From: Candidatus Gastranaerophilales bacterium
GTDB taxonomy: Bacteria > Cyanobacteriota > Vampirovibrionia > Gastranaerophilales > Gastranaerophilaceae
Reading direction: 5' to 3'
Assembly (NCBI GenBank): GCA_944323695.1
Contig: CALUTI010000001.1
Location: 217,582-281,581, forward strand
DNA: 64,000 nucleotides
Both the position numbers and the translations under genes were made by a program. The notes below the pieces were generated by a model. The model was not told the DNA's origin. It did not search any database and saw only the letters and a program-made list of their open reading frames with translations. Numbering within the stretch: the stretch's first letter is position 1; each line of letters begins with the position of its first letter. Positions 25,922 to 34,609 of the stretch are shown one piece after another.

Positions 25922-26755
25922 TTAATCTATCAGACCTATTCCCAATTTTTGACATAAATCTTTTTCAAATTCTTCCGTAAATCCCAAATCACGCTTGTCG
26001 CGTTTTGTCAGATTTCCATAGAATATTCTGAATTTTTCCAGTTGTTCATCATCCGGTTTTAAAGATTTATCACCATCCCATTTAGGATTAAAATATTGAT
26101 TCATTAAAAGAGCCGCATCAGTTCTGAGTTTACCGTGATTACAGCAGATATAAAAATTCCCTTTGTTAATAACAGATACAAACTCTTTAAATTTATCTAT
26201 GAATTCCCTTGCTATATTATCATAAGCAAATTCCTCACTATCATCCGGAAGACGGGTATTCGGGATTTTATGAGTTTTTGCATATTCTTCGCGAGTAACA
26301 AAAGGAGGATTGTCCCGATAAGTTAAAAATATCGGGAACGCATAATAGTCAAACCCCTTTAATTCACATAAAATATCATAATCTGGGAGTTTTGCCAAAT
26401 CTATGACAGTAGTTACGCCTTTTCTTTTAAGCGGTGTAAGCCGTTTTGGAGTGTATAAAAGAGCCTCACCCCTGTAACAATTTTTCTTAACAGGAACGAT
26501 AGGCAGCGGCAAATGCGTACGCTTATAATTTTCCATAAGGTTAATGCTTTCAAAATCACGATTTTTTATCTTCTTAATGCGCTTTGGATCATTATATGCC
26601 TCACGTATATATTCACTTGCGGACTTATAAGCCTTAGGCGGATCACCTTCTTTTCTTAAAAGATCATCTAAAGTGGATTCTTTTTCAGGTCTGTCATAAC
26701 AAGAACTAAAAGAAACCTGATTATAATTAAATAATTTAACTTGATTGATTCGCAT
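25922..26755 (-). CDS. CX5R tyrosine-phosphatase-like protein, paralogue 2
   Basis: 277 residues. The core parallels paralogue 1: VTTVIDLAKL (114-123), GFDYYAFPIFLTY, then FYICCNHGKLRTDAAL with Cys205 and Arg211. HG after the Cys makes the loop more like an active P-loop (CX5R). Both end in LGFTEEFxxxL. Probable tandem duplication. The start has no clear ribosome binding site. No signal peptide; possible dephosphorylation of protein or inositol/lipid substrates is inference. Confidence 0.7.
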   Translation of the reverse strand: MRINQVKLFNYNQVSFSSCYDRPEKESTLDDLLRKEGDPPKAYKSASEYIREAYNDPKRIKKIKNRDFESINLMENYKRTHLPLPIVPVKKNCYRGEALLYTPKRLTPLKRKGVTTVIDLAKLPDYDILCELKGFDYYAFPIFLTYRDNPPFVTREEYAKTHKIPNTRLPDDSEEFAYDNIAREFIDKFKEFVSVINKGNFYICCNHGKLRTDAALLMNQYFNPKWDGDKSLKPDDEQLEKFRIFYGNLTKRDKRDLGFTEEFEKDLCQKLGIGLID

Positions 26756-26787
26756 ATCAGAATTAAACCACGTAAAATTTTTTTTTG

Positions 26788-28152
26788 CTAGTCATTTTCA
26801 TTTTTTTGTGGAGATTCTATAAGGCCGGGTTCCAATTTTGAACCTGTAAACCATTCTCTGAATATAAATTGTGCTTTTGGAAGGCAATAAGCCAATAAAA
26901 AGCTGCTTAATCCTATATTCGCAAGTATGGTTAACGAACGAAGTTTCAAAGATTTATTTGCGAATTTAATTATATCTGCATTTTGTCCTGCTTTACTTAC
27001 AAATTTAGATTTAATACCTTTTTCTTTTGCATTTTTAACAAATTTTTCAATATTGGATTTAAATTTAGCAAGTTCCTGTACGTCGACATAAGCTCGCGGA
27101 TCGCGTACTCCGTTTTCAAGGAGCTTAACCTTTCCGCTTTGTCCGGCGAGTTGTGTAAATAAAGCTTTTGGATTGTTATCAATAAACTCCAGCAAATCTT
27201 TTGCAGAATCAGATTTTGGCAAAACAAGGCTGTCATTTTTTACACTTGCCAAAAATCGTTTATTTACGAACATTTTTGGATCAAGATTAACATCGGTTAT
27301 TTTATTAAAAGCCTTTTCAATCCAGTGCGGAGCAACAAAATTTAAAAACATCATTCCTGACATCTTAAATGCAAGATCGATCGCCTCATTTTTCTTCCGT
27401 GCGGTTACAATTCTTCCTACAGCATATCCCCCATCAGTAACAGCCATTTTCTGTACGGTTGTAAAGTTTGTAATAACAGAAGTTACTGCACCCTGGAAAG
27501 TTGTCATCTTTTCTCTGCCACGGATAAACTGGTCAAAATCTTTTGCTCCAAAAGTTAAACCTGAAATATTTGCGTCCGGATTTTCACGTTTATATTTTTC
27601 CATTTTTCTTGCCGTGGATGCAAATATAAGTTTAGGAATAACAAAACCCATTAGCGCAATAGGAACAGCAATTGAGGCTAAAAATTTACCGTTCATTAAA
27701 TTTTCAAATAATTTTTTATTATTTTTAACGTTGATTAAATCTTTAACGGCCTCTTTTGCCTCAGGCTTATCAGAAAATTTTTTGATATTATACTCAAACC
27801 CCTGACAAATTTCTTCAACTTTTTTCCCTGCTTTTAATTTTTTGTTATATTTTTCTTCTTCACTAATAAGTTTAAGATTTACATCTGAATTCAAACCGAG
27901 TTTTTTAACCCTTTTTATAATTTTTTTACCGGCATAATCAATCAAAGGAATGCCGCCAAGCCATACTGCAGATACTGCATATTCATCAATAAAACGTTCT
28001 CTTGCACCAAGCCAGGCAATTTTTTTATTCTCCTTATTTTGGTTATAAGTCATGGCAATTTTGGTCGGGACTTCTATTCCGCAATCCCTGACTATTAAAG
28101 GATAAATGCTGCTGTTATTGCCTATGGCAGAAATTATATTGACTAATGACAT
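26788..28152 (-). CDS. large lineage-specific protein with membrane segments
   Basis: About 454 residues from the ATG at 28152, preceded by GGAGG 11 bases upstream; a TTG at 28170 is an alternative. Hydrophobic segments appear near residues 170-195 (ASIAVPIALMGFVIPKLIF), 260-280 (MSGMMFLNFVAPHW) and at the C terminus (ILANIGLSSFLLAYCLP). Between them are Lys-rich soluble parts. No motif recognised. It is preceded by a leader with a His-rich short ORF and hairpins, and followed on the same strand by the two CX5R proteins. Confidence 0.7.
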   Translation of the reverse strand: MSLVNIISAIGNNSSIYPLIVRDCGIEVPTKIAMTYNQNKENKKIAWLGARERFIDEYAVSAVWLGGIPLIDYAGKKIIKRVKKLGLNSDVNLKLISEEEKYNKKLKAGKKVEEICQGFEYNIKKFSDKPEAKEAVKDLINVKNNKKLFENLMNGKFLASIAVPIALMGFVIPKLIFASTARKMEKYKRENPDANISGLTFGAKDFDQFIRGREKMTTFQGAVTSVITNFTTVQKMAVTDGGYAVGRIVTARKKNEAIDLAFKMSGMMFLNFVAPHWIEKAFNKITDVNLDPKMFVNKRFLASVKNDSLVLPKSDSAKDLLEFIDNNPKALFTQLAGQSGKVKLLENGVRDPRAYVDVQELAKFKSNIEKFVKNAKEKGIKSKFVSKAGQNADIIKFANKSLKLRSLTILANIGLSSFLLAYCLPKAQFIFREWFTGSKLEPGLIESPQKNEND

Positions 28153-28156
28153 AATG

Positions 28157-28250
28157 TTTAAGACCTCCAATTCCGTAAAAAAATAACTTCTCGTTTTCCC
28201 CGGGAAGCCATTTTTACAGAATTGAATAAAGCGTCACATCAATTCAACAG
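28157..28250 (-). promoter_or_regulatory. attenuator-like leader hairpins
   Basis: On the minus strand after the short ORF: a hairpin AGC-ACCC-TC-GGGT-A-GCT over the ORF stop, then GAATTGA...TCAATTC (28219-28244), then GGCTTC...GAAGTT followed by seven T. The set resembles a transcription attenuator between the leader ORF and the gene starting at 28152. The last stem contains G-T pairs and is weak. Confidence 0.35.
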
Positions 28251-28304
28251 CTACCCGAGGGTGCTATGTGAATGATGATGCAATTTTATTAACGCTTTTT
28301 TCAT
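28251..28304 (-). CDS. possible His-rich leader peptide
   Basis: A 17-codon ORF, MKKALIKLHHHSHSTLG, with AAAGGA 7 bases before its ATG. Four His in five codons is what a histidine-sensing leader would have. No his gene is downstream, so the regulatory meaning is open, and such a small ORF may be chance. Confidence 0.35.
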   Translation of the reverse strand: MKKALIKLHHHSHSTLG

Positions 28305-28337
28305 TTTCTTTTCCTTTGTTGTTTTATACTACCATAA

Positions 28338-28934
28338 TTAATTAACTTTTTCAATACCGGAAATCATATTATTCAAAAAATCATCCGCATACTTAGCTTT
28401 TTCTTTTAAGCCAAATCTGTAATCAATTAACTCACCTTCAGTCAGATTATCAATTGCAGCGGCAAGTTTTTCATCTGACGGATTAACATCTCCGGTCAAT
28501 TCTTTTATATATTTAGGATTTTGTGTAATTTTTAAAATTGCTTCCGTTTTATTTTGATTAGCAACTTTAACAATATTTTGTTCTGCATCTATAATATTTT
28601 TTTCTTTTAATGATAAGAATTGTTTCAACAAACTGTCATTTGCCTTTGTTCCTAAAATCCCGCCATAGTTATTAGACAAATGGAAATTGTCAAGCGAAAG
28701 CGATACAGTACCTTTTTTCAAATCATAAGCTGTACCAATAAAAGATTTCTGACTGCCCCATTTTGCAATATTCTTAAATTGATCAACAAGTGGTCCAAGC
28801 ATGCCGGCATCTTTTGCTTCGCGAATTAAGGTTTCTTGAAGCTTTGGCATTAAATTTGCCTGAAAGCAAGGTTTATTGCATTTTTGCATACTATAATTTG
28901 AATTACCGATTGAATAGTTTGTAGAAATTCTCAT
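28338..28934 (-). CDS. lineage-specific soluble protein
   Basis: 198 residues with AAGGAG before the ATG. The N terminus has KPCFQANLMP (21-30), the same short pattern as in the M16 and CX5R proteins. The rest is helical and Lys/Asn-rich, without Cys after residue 23. No family recognised. Confidence 0.65.
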   Translation of the reverse strand: MRISTNYSIGNSNYSMQKCNKPCFQANLMPKLQETLIREAKDAGMLGPLVDQFKNIAKWGSQKSFIGTAYDLKKGTVSLSLDNFHLSNNYGGILGTKANDSLLKQFLSLKEKNIIDAEQNIVKVANQNKTEAILKITQNPKYIKELTGDVNPSDEKLAAAIDNLTEGELIDYRFGLKEKAKYADDFLNNMISGIEKVN

Positions 28935-28983
28935 TCTTTATTCTCCTTTACGAATAATTTAACAATTCTCAAGATTTTTTTTG

Positions 28984-29271
28984 CTATTTCAAAAATTTAT
29001 CTTCAAGAAACTTAACCTTTACATCATCAAATATTTTTAACAAAATTATTTTTTCTTTATTTGTATGACCTTTCACAATTTCAATATAAGATTTTGCGAT
29101 TTTAAGTTCTTTTGAGAGGTATTCAATCAGGGCTTTGTTTGCCTTCCCGTCGACAGGCTGAGCTGTAAGCTTAATTTTTATCCCCTCCGCAGATTTTATA
29201 ATCTCATTTTTGGATGAGTTAGGAATGATTTTTAGATGTATTAATAAACCGTCTTTTGTTTGTTTAAGCAT
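28984..29271 (-). CDS. DUF167 (YggU) family protein
   Basis: 95 residues with the family pattern: LLIHLKIIPNSSKNEI, IKIKLTAQPVDGKANKALIEYLSKEL, then VKGHTNKEKIILL. YggU proteins are small conserved proteins of unknown role. Divergent from relA/spoT. Confidence 0.9.
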   Translation of the reverse strand: MLKQTKDGLLIHLKIIPNSSKNEIIKSAEGIKIKLTAQPVDGKANKALIEYLSKELKIAKSYIEIVKGHTNKEKIILLKIFDDVKVKFLEDKFLK

Positions 29272-29340
29272 AATCTTTCCGTATGAAATTCTTCTGTTTT
29301 ACTTGAAAAAATTAAAAAAAATTTGTATCATTATTATACC

Positions 29341-31548
29341 ATGTCCGACATAGAACTTTTTCAAGAAATCAAACAAAAACTTATTGAACAAAACAGAAGC
29401 GACGAAGAAATTGCTCTTGTTGAAAAAGCTTACCATTATGCAAAAAAACTGCATGAAGGTCAATACAGAATTTCAGAAGAACCTTATATAATCCATCCGG
29501 TTGAAGTCGCCAAAATTCTGGTTGATTTAAAAGTTGATACACATACGCTGATTGCAGCATTCTTGCATGACATATTAGAAGATACCGAAACAAAACCGGA
29601 AGAAATTAAAAATCTTTTTGGTGATGATGTTTTAACACTTGTTCAAGGTGTTACAAAACTCAGCAAATTAAAATTCAAATCAAAAGAAGAACGTCAGGCT
29701 GAAAATTTCCGACGTCTTTTTATTGCGATGGCAAATGATATAAGAATAATTTTCCTGAAGCTTGCCGACAGACTCCATAATATGCGCACACTGAATTTTA
29801 TGGCGGTCAATAAGCAAAAGAAAATAGCACAGGAAACACTTGATATTTTTGCCCCGCTTGCGAACCGATTAGGGATGGGGAAAATTAAGGCAGAACTTGA
29901 AGACTTATCTTTAAGATACCTTGAACCTGATAAATATTTTGAAATTGCCCAGCTTGTTTCGCAAAAAAAAGCAGAAAGAGAGCAGACCGTTCAGCTTTTG
30001 ATAGATAAGATTTCAAAAGATGTAAAAGCCGCAGGAATTAATGCACAAATTACCGGCCGTGCAAAACACTATTACAGTATTTACTGCAAAATGAAACGTC
30101 AAAATATTGCGTTTCACGACCTGTATGACATAACTGCAGTACGTGTAATTGTTGACACCGAAAAGGAATGTTATGAGGTATTGGGTCTGATTCACTCGCA
30201 ATTTAAGCCGATTCCGGGGCGTTTTAAAGATTACATTGCAATGCCCAAAGGCAACTTATATCAGTCATTACACACCTCAGTTATTGGTCCTCGCTCAAAA
30301 CCGCTTGAAGTTCAAATAAGAACATGGGAAATGCACGAAGTTGCCGAATATGGTGTTGCGGCACACTGGAGATATAAGGAAAAGGGTTCTGAAAAAGCAA
30401 ACCACGCATCAGATTTGCAATTTTCATGGATGAGAAAGCTTGTCGAATATGACAAGGAGACAAAAAATGCAAAGGATTATGTAAATTCTGTCAAGCTTGA
30501 TTTATTTTCAGATCAGGTTTTTGCCTTCACACCCGGCGGAGATGTTTTGGATTTACCCAAAGATGCGACACCTGTTGACTTTGCCTACCGTATCCACAGT
30601 GACGTCGGACACCGCACAATCGGTGCCAAAATTAACGGCAGAATAACACCGCTTGATACAAAAATAGTAAACGGCGATATTGTAGAAATTTTAACTTCAA
30701 AAACACCTGCACCACGCCTTGACTGGCTTAATTTTGTAGTAACAAAGCAGGCTTCCTCTAAAATCAAACAATGGTTCAAGAAAAATAATCGTGAAGAACA
30801 TATTGAGCTTGGCAGATCACATCTTGAACATGAACTTACAAAAGCAGTATTTGATGACTATCTGAAACAAGGGGAATTTGATAAAATAGCCCAGCAAATG
30901 AATTACCAATCTGCAGAAGATTTGTTTGCCGCATTAGGTTATGGGGAAACGACCTTAAACAAAATAGTAAATAAACTGCAAAAACCCAAAGAAAAAAATA
31001 TAGAGGATAAATTCCACACATCAACAAGAAAAAAATCCGAAAAAGATATTATCGGACTGGAAGGAATGATGTATTCATTTGCCCGCTGCTGTTCACCGAT
31101 TCCAGGAGAACCGATAGTCGGCGTCGTAACCCGATCAAAAGGGGTTACAGTCCATAGAATTGACTGCAAAACTCTTGAATACATTGAACCCGAACGAATG
31201 ATGGATATTCAATGGGCAGGAACCAATACAAACAAAACTTACACAACAACAATCCGTATTGAAACAGCAGACAAACTCGGAATGCTCAAAGATATTATCG
31301 CAGCAGTTTCCGATAACAATACAAATATTATTACAGCAAACGTAAAATCCAGAAACAATATCGGTATAATTGAAATCGGGCTTGAACTTGATAATATTGA
31401 GACATTGAAAAAAGTAATCAATTGCTTGCAGGCGCTTCCGGATGTTTTCAGTGTAAAACGTATTCAAACATCCGCACAAACTGCTTCTCCCAAACGTCCA
31501 AATAACGGCAAACAGCGTCCGCCAAAGAAAAAACCTAAAAAAGGCTGA
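29341..31548 (+). CDS. bifunctional (p)ppGpp synthetase/hydrolase, RelA/SpoT type
   Basis: 735 residues from ATG 29341. Order: HD hydrolase domain (His52, His76-Asp77, Glu80-Asp81), RelA-type synthetase domain (GRFKDYIAMPKGNLYQSLHT, about 290-310), TGS domain (FAFTPGGDVLDLPKDATPVDFAYRIH, about 390-415), Zn/helical region with ARCCSPIPGEPIVG, and C-terminal ACT domain. Both hydrolase and synthetase signatures look intact, so it should make and remove the stringent alarmone. TTGAAA-17-TATCAT (29303-29331) ends 9 bases before the ATG and there is no ribosome binding site, so a leaderless mRNA is plausible. A basic tail ends the protein. Confidence 0.95.
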   Translation: MSDIELFQEIKQKLIEQNRSDEEIALVEKAYHYAKKLHEGQYRISEEPYIIHPVEVAKILVDLKVDTHTLIAAFLHDILEDTETKPEEIKNLFGDDVLTLVQGVTKLSKLKFKSKEERQAENFRRLFIAMANDIRIIFLKLADRLHNMRTLNFMAVNKQKKIAQETLDIFAPLANRLGMGKIKAELEDLSLRYLEPDKYFEIAQLVSQKKAEREQTVQLLIDKISKDVKAAGINAQITGRAKHYYSIYCKMKRQNIAFHDLYDITAVRVIVDTEKECYEVLGLIHSQFKPIPGRFKDYIAMPKGNLYQSLHTSVIGPRSKPLEVQIRTWEMHEVAEYGVAAHWRYKEKGSEKANHASDLQFSWMRKLVEYDKETKNAKDYVNSVKLDLFSDQVFAFTPGGDVLDLPKDATPVDFAYRIHSDVGHRTIGAKINGRITPLDTKIVNGDIVEILTSKTPAPRLDWLNFVVTKQASSKIKQWFKKNNREEHIELGRSHLEHELTKAVFDDYLKQGEFDKIAQQMNYQSAEDLFAALGYGETTLNKIVNKLQKPKEKNIEDKFHTSTRKKSEKDIIGLEGMMYSFARCCSPIPGEPIVGVVTRSKGVTVHRIDCKTLEYIEPERMMDIQWAGTNTNKTYTTTIRIETADKLGMLKDIIAAVSDNNTNIITANVKSRNNIGIIEIGLELDNIETLKKVINCLQALPDVFSVKRIQTSAQTASPKRPNNGKQRPPKKKPKKG

Positions 31549-31625
31549 TGATTTTTAAGATTTAGATATGTTGTAACAAATTTAACTTATTTGCAAAAAA
31601 GTAAAACCCTGATAACATAATAAGT

Positions 31626-33329
31626 ATGGGGAAAATTTTATTTATATCAAACAGATTGGAAAAAATTCAACAGTATTCGGAGATTTTCAATAAAAAGCCG
31701 TATGAATTTTTCACATCCTCAGATGAAAATGCCATTTTTGAAATTGTTGAGATAAATAATCCTGATATAATTATCTTTGACCATTCTTTCGACAATATTA
31801 AACAACTTATAAAAAAGCTTAAATCAGTTACAACATCAACTTCCTTCATTTTTTTAACACAAAACGGCAACATTGAAAATGACATTACAAAATACATTAA
31901 TGCATTTTTAACTGAAGAAATGTCGGATGAGCTTGTATTATCAACTGTAGCTGTAAATCTTAAGACAAAACATTCACTTGAGCAGCTTTCAGATACAAAC
32001 AAAAACCTTGCTGACAGCCTTTACAGATTGAATGTACTATACAGCACGAGCTCGCAATTTGCAGGGTCTTTAGATAAGGAAAAACTTATAAATTACATGA
32101 TAGAAGGGCTGGATAAGTCATTGAGTTTTGATTTAACCTGTACACTATGCACCGAAGATGAACCTGTATTGCTGTTAAATTCGTTATATGAAATTTCGGA
32201 TGAACTTTTGAGTGCATTAAAGCTGCGTACGGTATTGAATTACAAATCACTGTTTGAAGATAAAAAGCCCCCGTTTGAAATTGAAGCAGACACATTAAAA
32301 GTAGTTAAGACCGTAAAATACCCTGCAAACAGATTTACTTTCACACTTTTTCAATACGACAACATGTTTGCCCCCATAAGCCTTGGCGACAACTTCTTCG
32401 GCTGTATAGAAATCTTTAAAGAAACACCTTTCACATCAGATGATGCAACATGTTTCCAGACTATTGCACAGCAGGTTTCTCTGCCTTTAAAAAGTGCAAC
32501 TTTGTATCAGGAAATTATGGAAACAAACTTAAAGCTTGAAAAACTTGAAAGATTAAAATCCGAATTTATTTCAATTGTATCTCACGAACTTCGCACACCG
32601 TTGACCGCAATAAAAAATTCTCTGGATATTTTATCAGGCGGAAGATGCGGAGATATAAACGAATCAGGGCAAAAGTTTTTATCTATGGCGCAAAGAAATG
32701 TACAGCGTCTTGCAGGTATCATAAACGATTTGCTGGATCTTTCAAAAATCGAAGCCGGAAAAATGGATTACCATTTTGCAAATATGAACATCCATTCCGT
32801 TATAGATTATGTAAAATCGTCACTGTCAGTTATGGCAAAAGAAAAAGGCTTAAACTTGATTGCGGAAGAAACACCTGATTTGCCGGATATTTATGCTGAT
32901 TCACAAAGGTTAGAACAGGTTTTGACAAATCTTGTTTCTAATGCGATAAAATTCACCCCGGAAGGGAAAAATATAATAATCCGTTCGCACACCGCAGACG
33001 CCTCACAGCTCAATACGCCGGACTGTTTTAAAGAAGATATCCAAAAACTTCAAGGCAAATATATAGTTGTCTGCGTGGAAGATCAGGGAATCGGCATTGC
33101 GGAAAAAGATTTACTCAGAGCATTCGACAAATTTGCACAAATCGAGAATTCACTTTCGAGAAAAGTCGGAGGATCAGGGCTTGGCTTACCCATTGCAAAG
33201 CAGCTTTTACAAGCCCACAACGGTGCAATCTGGTGCGAGAGCGAATTAAACAAAGGTTCCAGATTTTATTTTGCAATACCGATAAATATAGTTCCTGCAA
33301 AAATGGAAAAAAATCTTATTTTAAATTAG
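31626..33329 (+). CDS. sensor histidine kinase with receiver-like and GAF-like N terminus
   Basis: 567 residues, no membrane segment. Residues 1-115 look like a degenerate receiver (KILFISN..., PDIIIFDHSF), residues about 140-300 like a GAF domain (LINYMIEGLDKSLSF), then a short coiled coil, HisKA with His320 (SHELRTPLTAI) and HATPase with NAIKF, DQGIGI and GGSGLGLPIA. It autophosphorylates on His320 and probably signals to the receiver encoded at 34244, with an opposite-strand gene in between. The input is presumably cytoplasmic. Confidence 0.92.
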   Translation: MGKILFISNRLEKIQQYSEIFNKKPYEFFTSSDENAIFEIVEINNPDIIIFDHSFDNIKQLIKKLKSVTTSTSFIFLTQNGNIENDITKYINAFLTEEMSDELVLSTVAVNLKTKHSLEQLSDTNKNLADSLYRLNVLYSTSSQFAGSLDKEKLINYMIEGLDKSLSFDLTCTLCTEDEPVLLLNSLYEISDELLSALKLRTVLNYKSLFEDKKPPFEIEADTLKVVKTVKYPANRFTFTLFQYDNMFAPISLGDNFFGCIEIFKETPFTSDDATCFQTIAQQVSLPLKSATLYQEIMETNLKLEKLERLKSEFISIVSHELRTPLTAIKNSLDILSGGRCGDINESGQKFLSMAQRNVQRLAGIINDLLDLSKIEAGKMDYHFANMNIHSVIDYVKSSLSVMAKEKGLNLIAEETPDLPDIYADSQRLEQVLTNLVSNAIKFTPEGKNIIIRSHTADASQLNTPDCFKEDIQKLQGKYIVVCVEDQGIGIAEKDLLRAFDKFAQIENSLSRKVGGSGLGLPIAKQLLQAHNGAIWCESELNKGSRFYFAIPINIVPAKMEKNLILN

Positions 33330-34107
33330 TATTTTTTAAAACAAAATCTACCACATTTATATTTGAGTTTTGCTTTTCAAATACCGGAGCCATTTTAGAA
33401 AGAGTATTCATATTTTCCAAAATTTTCTGTTTTGGCGCATCCGAACAAATAAAATCGGGTACAACAATAGGTTTATTTGATTTAAAGGTTTCACTTATAA
33501 AGTCGGCAAAAGGTTTAAGAAAACCTACTTTGTCGACTTTTGCCTTATCACTTGTCAATAAATTTATAAAGCTAACAAAATTTTCTAAAGACCTATTGGC
33601 AAAATATGGAGGTCTTAATGTTGTTTCAGCAATATCCTTAACCATAGGCCTTGCTGCTTCGAAAATTCTGCTTTTATCCGGGTTTTCAAATACATTTGAC
33701 AAAGACAGTTCCGTCAAAAAACGTTCGGAAGCCATCTGATCTGTATTATTAATAACGTCCATTGCAAAATCCAATGCTTTATGTTCTGTTTTTGCCCCCT
33801 TTACAATTTTGGGTAAAAGCATTGAAAGAACCGTTTTACCGTTGGGGAGTCTATCATTAAGATTAGTTTTCTTAAAAAGCATTATGTGTGAATTAGCAAA
33901 TTCCAACGTGTCAGACACCAGCCCCAAATATTTAGGATTCATAGTTTTAATTTCCGGAAGTAATTCTTTAATATCGTTATCAGCCTTTGATGAAAAATAC
34001 TCAATCGTATTCAGCAACTCTTTAGTTGAACGGGTATCTTTTTCTCTTACGACAGCGCCCATTCCGCGCCATCCGGAATTAAATCTTAATTTTGGAACTT
34101 TAATCAT
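33316..34107 (-). CDS. lineage-specific helical protein
   Basis: 263 residues, convergent with the kinase gene and overlapping its end by 14 bases. The N terminus is MIKVPKLRFNSGWRGMG, comparable with the short F-containing lead of other proteins here. The rest is predicted helical with repeated short Leu/Phe-rich helices, possibly a repeat solenoid. No motif recognised; GGAG lies before the ATG. Confidence 0.65.
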   Translation of the reverse strand: MIKVPKLRFNSGWRGMGAVVREKDTRSTKELLNTIEYFSSKADNDIKELLPEIKTMNPKYLGLVSDTLEFANSHIMLFKKTNLNDRLPNGKTVLSMLLPKIVKGAKTEHKALDFAMDVINNTDQMASERFLTELSLSNVFENPDKSRIFEAARPMVKDIAETTLRPPYFANRSLENFVSFINLLTSDKAKVDKVGFLKPFADFISETFKSNKPIVVPDFICSDAPKQKILENMNTLSKMAPVFEKQNSNINVVDFVLKNTNLK

Positions 34108-34139
34108 TTTTTCTCCTATCCAAAATTTAGTAAACCACC

Positions 34140-34157
34140 AACAAACATTTGTTTGTT
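34140..34157. promoter_or_regulatory. palindrome between divergent genes, possible operator
   Basis: AACAAAC-ATTT-GTTTGTT lies between the divergent 33316-34107 gene and the response regulator. A TATAAT at 34217-34222 is the likely -10 box of the latter. No regulator is identified. Confidence 0.35.
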
Positions 34158-34243
34158 AAACAAAAACTCTTAGTTTTACAAAATGTAACAAAACCCTTGT
34201 CCCACACCAAACATGCTATAATAATGTTGTTAGGGGAAAAGGT

Positions 34244-34609
34244 ATGAAAAAAATTTTAATTGTAGATGATGAACAGGATATAGTTGAAAGTCTTAAATTT
34301 GTACTGGAGGCAGCGGATTACATTTGCTACTGCGCTTATAACGGAGAAGACGGGTTAAAATTAGCAAAAGAAATAATGCCTGACATCATTATACTTGACG
34401 TTATGATGCCAAAGATTAACGGATATAAAATCAGCAGGCTTTTGAAATATGACAACAAATACAAGAATATACCTATCCTGATGATTACTGCACGCTCACA
34501 GGAAGAAGACAAACTAATCGGCGAAGAAACCGGTGCGGATGAATATATTACAAAACCTTTTGACCTTGATGATGTAGTTAAAATAGTAAACAGATATTTG
34601 GGACAATAA
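34244..34609 (+). CDS. single-domain response regulator
   Basis: 121 residues, only a receiver domain: Asp8-Asp9 acid pair, phosphoacceptor Asp52 (LDVMMPK), Thr82 and Lys104 (TKPF). With no output domain it must act through a partner, and the next gene, joined by a 1-base overlap (TAATG), is the obvious candidate. AGGGGAAAAGG precedes the ATG. The histidine kinase at 31626 is the likely phosphodonor. Confidence 0.95.
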   Translation: MKKILIVDDEQDIVESLKFVLEAADYICYCAYNGEDGLKLAKEIMPDIIILDVMMPKINGYKISRLLKYDNKYKNIPILMITARSQEEDKLIGEETGADEYITKPFDLDDVVKIVNRYLGQ

